DNA of 64,000 bases, taken from NCBI RefSeq assembly GCF_026914265.1, contig NC_069136.1, positions 26,548,701-26,612,700 of the forward strand. The letters run 5' to 3'. A model generated the notes under the pieces. The model had not been told where the DNA came from, did not search any database, and saw nothing but the letters and a program-made list of their open reading frames with translations. A program made the translations under genes and the position numbers. Shown in pieces: positions 58,101 to 64,000 of the stretch. The stretch's first letter is position 1. Each line of letters starts with the position of its first letter. The stretch comes from Mya arenaria. Lineage: Eukaryota; Mollusca; Bivalvia; Myida; Myidae.

Positions 58101-59226
58101 ATGAAGAGTTTAACATAAGATGCAATTCCTTTTATTGTTATTTTGAGTAACACAGGTCGACAACAGAAGAGACTCAAACAGTTGCATTCAAGTGTCGCTT
58201 CTGGAAGATAGAGGCTCCTCAGAAATCTTCATAAATTTGTTTTTTCGAAGTACATGTATTTTCAAATATTTCAAATGCAGATATGTTTACTGAACTAAAG
58301 CCACTAAATCACTGGTGTCCCAACGGAATACATGCCAAGGATGTCATGGTGAACGGCCATGAAATATGTTGTGCTTGGGATCCCTGGACCCTATTTGTGT
58401 CGAACGCTGAGTGTCCATCATGGGCTCAGCCCTCAATATGCATGCCTGAAGCTGAGCCCTCGAAATGCATGCACCTTGAAGCAATATAGAATCTTTACTG
58501 AACAGTTCAGACTGAGCCCTCAACATGCATGCCTCATACATGGTATATTGGACAGTTTATAGCTGGGCCCTTTCCATAAGGAAGTAATTGCCACAAAGCT
58601 GTTTAGATTTCACTCATTAAAGAACACACTTTTGACTAAAACAAGTTAAGTTTCTGAACACCATTTCAGTCCATTGCAATGTTTAAAATCCAAATATATA
58701 ACTTTATTACATGCAAGGTTTTGAAATGGTGCCCCCCCCCCTTCTCTACATATATGTAGAGCAAAATACATCTGTCTGTCTTGTAACTTTATTATATGCA
58801 AGGTTTTGAAATGGTGCCCCTCCCCCTGTATCCATATATGTAGAGCAAAATACATCTGTCCGTCTTTTACCTCGTGCTTCACATAAGATGCAATTCCATT
58901 GTCATTTTGAGTAACACAGAGGTTGACAATAACTATTTTTCCAAAGGAACCAGAAGCGACTCAAACAGTTGCATTCAAGTGCCACTTTATGAAGATAGAA
59001 GCTCCTCAGAAATCTTTGTAAATTGGTCCTTTAAGGTACAATGTACAGGGATCACAAGCACACTATATTTCATGGAGGTTCACCATAACTTTTATGCCAT
59101 GTTTTCCGTAAGATACAAGTACATGTGCATAATACAACTTCTCGATAAAAACACAGAACTATTATGATGTGTGTACTTGTAACTCACCAATGATTGAATT
59201 TTTTCTTTTGCTTCGTTTACATCCAT
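55163..59226 (-). CDS. C2H2 zinc-finger protein with long acidic/basic N-terminus, about 864 aa
   Basis: Three coding exons on the minus strand are proposed. Exon A, 59226-59188, encodes MDVNEAKEKIQSL. Exon B, 57990-57843, encodes a 49-residue helical stretch beginning VSALLKDGYEALVLASH. Exon C is 57570-55163. Phases (0 then 1) fit, with donors g|gtgagt and cag|gtacc and acceptors ctccag|g and ttgaag|aa. A second acceptor nine bases on (ttcag|aa, 57561) also keeps frame. An upstream acceptor at 59244 suggests a non-coding first exon. The first half has Asp/Glu-rich and Lys-rich stretches, including a likely nuclear signal KGKKRKIKKGRK. The second half has about ten C2H2 fingers, the last in the order CKVCGKLF, CTECGKAF, CEYCKMDF. 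It is probably a nuclear DNA-binding regulator. No SCAN, KRAB, BTB or ZAD domain is seen. Alternatively the Met at 57586 inside exon C could start a shorter 807-residue form. Confidence 0.87.
58105..59030. repeat. Direct duplications inside the first intron of the zinc-finger gene
   Basis: 58112-58245 ('acataagatgcaattcc...ttttgagtaacaca...gactcaaacagttgcattcaagtg...gctcctcagaaatctt') recurs at 58880-59020. A second pair of about 80 bp ('gcaaggttttgaaatggtgccc...atatatgtagagcaaaatacatctgtc') is at 58712 and 58798. It has no coding role. Confidence 0.8.
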
Positions 59227-59340
59227 TTTCTGCAACTCTCAGCCTGCAATAATAAAAAAAAAAACATACATCATTTTCCAATTTTCTCACAGAATCACAA
59301 CATGTGACAAGAAACCAAAATTTTCTTTTTAACAAAATGA

Positions 59341-59465
59341 ATACCGTATTTTCTCGACTATAAGGCGATTCGCTTATAAGACGGCCCCCTAACTTTGCCC
59401 ATGAAATCTGGTGCTTTTTGTTTCGACTCGCTTATAAGACGGGGTCAATTTATAAGCAAATCTGT
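59341..59465. mobile_element. Possible DNA-transposon end (CGTATTTTCTCGACTATAAG type)
   Basis: 'taccgtattttctcgactataaggcg' and 'cgcttataagacgg' (twice) form a pattern I recognise as a terminal region of widespread animal DNA transposons. Only one end is visible, so the assignment is weak. Confidence 0.4.
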
Positions 59466-59469
59466 ATGA

Positions 59470-62400
59470 AAAAGTATTATATTTTTGTGATATTGTTATT
59501 ACAGGATGATGATTAAGTACTGTTCAGACTGAGGTCACCAATAATCAATAGCATATGCTGCGAACATATTAACCCTTACCATTAAGTAGAAAAATATGGT
59601 AGTAGTCACAAAATATATTTTTCTTTTATTAAACCTACAGGAATGGTCAAACCCCAATTTCAAATAACACAGGATATGTGTGAAAAGATAAATGTTTTTT
59701 GAAGTTAAATAGCCACATGACCACAGATTCTCCAGTTAAAAGAGTGCCAAAATATCATCATTTTTTATCTGTACCCAAACCACACACTTGTTTTAGTTAT
59801 GGTCATTTAATGCCAAATGAGTTAAACATAAAAATGTGTTTAAATCAAGAAGAATCAGCTTATTTTGGCATCAATGCTTTCAATTCAGTCATGTAAGGTA
59901 ACTCAAAATACATCTCAACTGTTTGGAAAACTGCTGAAAACTCAATTTTTCAAGCTTGTCATTCTTTATTATGCACCTTGATCATAAATATACCGGGTAG
60001 ATATTTTAAGAACTTCATGAACATAATCGAAAATTCATCAAAATGGAGTAGTTTCCATAAAACATGCAGATTAAGATTTTAATTTTTAGACTGATTTCCA
60101 ATGCCTAGCTGTTGAACAAATTTATACATGTTCTTAGAAAAAGAAGAAAAACCTAATACTGTTGTATATTTTTAAATCCACCTCTTTAAACATGTCTGCA
60201 TGGTTTACACAGGTAAACCCCAAAACATTTAAATGTTTACAATCCCTAGCCCCAACTTCTAAATTTTAAAATAGGTGTAAGCTGAGTTTCTGACTTTATC
60301 TTGATTTTACACAATAAAAATGCTTATCATAAAAATTGTTCCCTTTTAAAGCCAAAACACTCTTATAAATGTAAACATTACACAAATTATAAAAAGAATA
60401 GAATAGTCAGCTGATATTTATCCTGTTATAAGGGACTTAAAGCTGCAAACAAATAGATTGACAGTTCTGACATTTTTGAAGAAAATTCACCATTGAGTTA
60501 ATGTGGTATGGAGAGTTATGGACACCAAAATCAAAAATATAAAAAGTAATACCCAAATCCTTAAAAGCTGGGACCAGTCATAAAAAACACGAGGCTGGTC
60601 AGTACCAGGAGGCAGACAAGGAGGCAGGAGGCCACCCCCTAAGTTTTTTTTAGTTCATATCTACTGTATGACTTTAACTTTAAGAGAAAAATTGGGATTA
60701 TTTTGAAATATATATGTCTTTTCAAATAAAATGTAAAAGTGTTTTTCATTATTGGAATTCCTTAATTGGATGTAATTATGTATAATTGATATCATATGAA
60801 TGGTCTGATTTGACTTGCTTTGGGGATTTTGTCCTACACCCGTCAGTACCATCCAGTTATGGGGTATACATAAGATGTACAGTACATGGTGTTAACTAAA
60901 ACTAGTAAAGACATGCTTATAAAGGTTCTTTAAGTTAACACTGTTTCATTTAAACAGTTTAAAGGAAAACATAATACACCAGCAGTGGTAATAGTTGGCA
61001 CAAGCTTGCAAGCCCTTCACTTGTAAATGCTTTCCTGGCTTACTCAAATTATGGATTTTACATAGCAGGGCATATTTATATGGCAAGCACCAGTATCAGG
61101 GCAGTTAATAGTCTAAAATAATAGACGTGTTATACGGGATTCTTCCAATCCCTAACGTCTAAACGGGAATGTGCAAAAAACGGGGGTGTTTTAAAAATAT
61201 TGAAATTGTTTTAAGTGAAGTATTTTATGGTTGAAATTGATTTATAAAGAGTTATATTCATATTTTACCATGTTCGTGAAATGTTATTTTGCACTAAACA
61301 AGCATTTAATGCATTAAAACAAGTTGTTTACCTTTCCAATAAAACGAAAGTTGACTGACACAGACAACAATTATGCGAAGGGGAACAACTCAATACAATC
61401 GTAATAACTCGGCCTCCTCCGACAAAGCTTCGAGATAGACCTCGTTATACAATCGTAACAACCCGGCCATGGCCGAAGTGTTCCGAGCGATTTAAAACTG
61501 TGCCCAAAAGCCTTGCAGGTGCCCTTCATGTATATATTGTTATGTTTTGACAGAATGAAATGAAGAAAAGCCGTCAAACTCATAATTATAAGTTGGATAT
61601 TTATTTTTTGTGTACGGAACTAATATAAAATAACATTATCTGGTAATATTTTTGGTTTTTATTATATTTTATAGACGCAATATGCTTTAACCCGGAATCC
61701 TGATCGGAACAACTACCCACTTTTGATACTAAACAATTTGTACGTGAAGGATTTGCCATATCAAAAATCTAAAAAAAATCTGTCAACGTACAATTATATG
61801 GACAAGGTAGTTTAAAATAAAAAAGACGTTCGAAAACAGGATTCTTCTTCTCCCTATTGAGAAGGATTTGCAAGATACTTTCATGCCTTTACAAAAGTTA
61901 ATTTATGGGGTTCAGGATTATTTTTTCCGTTAGTAAGGTATTGACTAAAATAATACTAGTAGTTACATCATTGTTTATTATTAAAATTTGTGACATATGA
62001 TCATGAAGCTTGTGCAAAATTGGGGCATCAAAAAGGGCAATCAATGTGGCTAATATATGAGAAGCTATGGTTGTTGAAAATTACACAATTTGGTAGCGAA
62101 GGAATGCACCACACAAAAGCCTTTTTCAATCAAAGTTCTGTTTATTTCCTTGTTTAAACATAATATACAGCACCATTTCCTTATTTGCAACGTTTCTGGG
62201 AATTTTGCTACATGTTTTTCCTGAAAAACCTTGCCAAAAGTAATTATAAAAAAAGTTGAACACTGATAACCCGTACGAAATTAATAATCATTTATCGTTT
62301 ATAAAGTCATTATTGTGCCTAGTGATGTACTGAATGATTGATTGCATAACATAAAATAATAATATTTAAGTGCTAATAGAATAGGTACCCACGTTTGGTT

Positions 62401-63111
62401 TCGATAAGCGATTAGAACAATAAAATCATTGCTTTGTTTTGTTTTTGTTGTGACTGTTAGAGTTACCTTCCTTGTTTATTTATCACTTAGTCAAAACGTC
62501 TGATACTGAAACGGTAAGCAGTGAGTAAAGTTATTCGATAATGCCCCTCTAGATTGTCATACACCTACTTGTATCAATGTACACACCTTATCGCAAAAAT
62601 AAGCGTACGGTACAGTGCTGTACACGAATTGTGTAAAAGCATGTGTTTTGAACTTCGCATATTAAGATGATAAATATTACAGTATGATTTGCTGGAAAAT
62701 ATGATAAAATTGACATTTTATTTTTTGTTTTGTTTTTAAACTTATGCAGTTGTCCTATTTGAGCGATTTAAACTAATCTTATGCCTTCCAGATTCGTTTA
62801 CATCCGAATGTTTATTTTATTAACTTGACAAATAAGTATAAATTAATGACTTATAATAATAGCAATGCTTTACTGTAGCATGTTTGGCCACTACAATAAA
62901 AGGTGCGAAAAGTGGCCATGAATAAACAAGAGTTTAAAACTTATAACTTTGCTTATCCAGTGTAAACATGTTAAACTTATGTGTCTACTTAAAAATCAAG
63001 TGTAGACGAGTACATCCAGCTCGAGTTCATGATTTTATTGCGTTTTTTTTATAAAAGCATCTGATGAAGTTTTGTACTGTGAACCGGGTTACATAAGTGT
63101 TCTTGTTTTAA
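59470..63111. other. Gene-free stretch
   Basis: AT-rich, no exon supported. 61107-61155 repeats the dispersed motif 'ctaaaataatagacgtgttatacgggattcttc' seen at 11273, 20150 and 20568, and 61745-61860 has a worn version with 'gtcaacgtacaattat.tggac'. Two imperfect copies of 'atacaatcgtaa.aac.cggcc' lie at 61395 and 61449. These are dispersed repeats of unknown type. Confidence 0.5.
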
Positions 63112-63596
63112 AGAAACTGTGTCACAGATTGGCACCAAAAAAGTTTTTTTCTGTAACGAATCTTAGGACTATTATCTAGTAGAATGTGTTACGCTTTGGT
63201 ATCATAATTGTAAAAAAAGTACCAAAATGTAAAAAAAAAAAAATGTGTCGGGAGACCGGGTTTGAACCCCCATCGCCAAAATTTAAGTCCAGTGTCTTAC
63301 TCACTGAGCTACAAAGTCTTATACTAATCGGGTGACATAATTAAACTATACACCTACGTCGGTATAATCACGTGATAACACCAACTAGCCAATCACACAT
63401 AAGGAATGAATTATACCTGGTAGACATACCAAGTAATCTTTTTAATGGAAAAATACGAAATAACTGCTAAAGTTAAATAAATTGTAAACAATGTGGCACT
63501 TCAGTTAGTAAGTTCCAATACATTGACAAGTTTATGTCAGTTTTCGACAATTTTCTTCTTTTTTTTCGCTATTTTATCATACGTGAGACAGCCCCT
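63112..63596. mobile_element. TTAA-flanked element with tRNA-like insert, 485 bp
   Basis: TTAA at 63108-63111 and 63597-63600. Ends AGAAACTGTGTCACAG and, reversed, AGGGGCTGTCTCACG. A minus-strand segment 63246-63318 has an A box (TAGCTCAGTGAG) and a B box (GGTTCAAACCC) with a readable tRNA-like fold, but it is embedded in the element. It is probably a composite or SINE-derived repeat. Confidence 0.55.
63246..63318 (-). repeat. tRNA-like segment within the TTAA element
   Basis: On the minus strand it starts near TTTGTAGCTCAGTGAGTAAG and ends ...GGGGGTTCAAACCCGGTC. The anticodon loop is ambiguous (acttaaa). Typical of tRNA-derived repeats. I do not call it a functional tRNA. Confidence 0.4.
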
Positions 63597-63600
63597 TTAA

Positions 63601-64000
63601 ATACTCGCTGAAAAAAGTTTGAGACTAATGATGATAACGTAAAATTGTTTATTAGACAATTATATCAGATTAATATTAAATTGTTTACCATTTTGAGATG
63701 TTTTAACTTCTTATAAAGATGTTGGTTTATAAATAGTTTACTATTTGGGGGGGGGGGGTAAAACAATGACGAAATTAGACACGTGACGGAGAAACTAGAA
63801 TTAATGTTTTCTTTGCTCCGAGACTGGAAAACAGATACTTTAAATTAGTCTTAATGTTTAACGTCATAATTAATTAATTAAAAACACGTGTTGAGCATGT
63901 GTACAAAACTGTTATCCATATTGTTGCAGTCCTACTTAGTTTTAGAGAAACTGCGGAATAAGCAAAGTCTCGCAAATTCTTTAACCCAATTAAGACAATG
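63601..64000. other. Gene-free end of the window
   Basis: AT-rich with a G-run at 63749-63758. Nothing supportable. Confidence 0.5.

Noticed and set aside
61371..61583. 70-residue minus-strand frame
   Set aside because: No recognisable domain, repeats within the sequence, and no splice or neighbour support.

Overview
The window looks like a piece of a marine mollusc genome, most likely a bivalve. The sequence is AT-rich. It carries spliced animal genes (BTB-BACK-PHR proteins, an actin-family gene, a Cys-loop receptor, a C2H2 zinc-finger protein), relics of many DNA transposons, and dispersed repeats of the 'tgaccttgaccc...gggccccaaa' and 'aattatgcccctggggcc' type that I associate with bivalves. 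The species cannot be read from the sequence.

Layout. About half of the window is built from one duplicated unit: a plus-strand BTB-PHR gene facing the minus-strand 3' end of an actin-like gene, followed by an array of 77-bp repeats. Copy 1 (1-9700) is decayed: the BTB gene is frameshifted and lost its 3' flank, and only remnants of actin exons 5, 6 and 7 survive, split by a Ty3/gypsy element and a hAT-like transposon. Copy 2 (12523-16948) has an intact two-exon BTB gene and a dead actin last exon. Copy 3 (24850-40315) has a BTB gene with one frameshift at an A8 tract and a complete seven-exon actin-like gene (27818-40315, minus strand, 380 aa), assembled here from splice sites and reading-frame phase.

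Between the copies lie a second duplicated block (10716-12260 and 19921-22990) whose members differ by clean transposon insertions, and a heparan-sulfate 6-O-sulfotransferase-like pseudogene (17215-17612). The introns of the actin-like gene carry five different tandem arrays (62, 37, 64, 63 and 30 bp units).

The right third has a gene-poor, transposon-bearing stretch (40.4-46.6 kb), a two-exon Cys-loop receptor subunit (46657-48530, minus), a 4.5-kb satellite of 52-bp units (49660-54215), and a C2H2 zinc-finger gene (55163-59226, minus) whose two short 5' coding exons were found by splice-site reading. From 59250 to the end I see only repeats and no gene.

There is no operon-like logic. The recurrent theme is duplication of a convergent BTB/actin pair followed by decay of most copies, with transposons recording the order of events. 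All gene models are inferred from sequence alone, without transcripts or searches.
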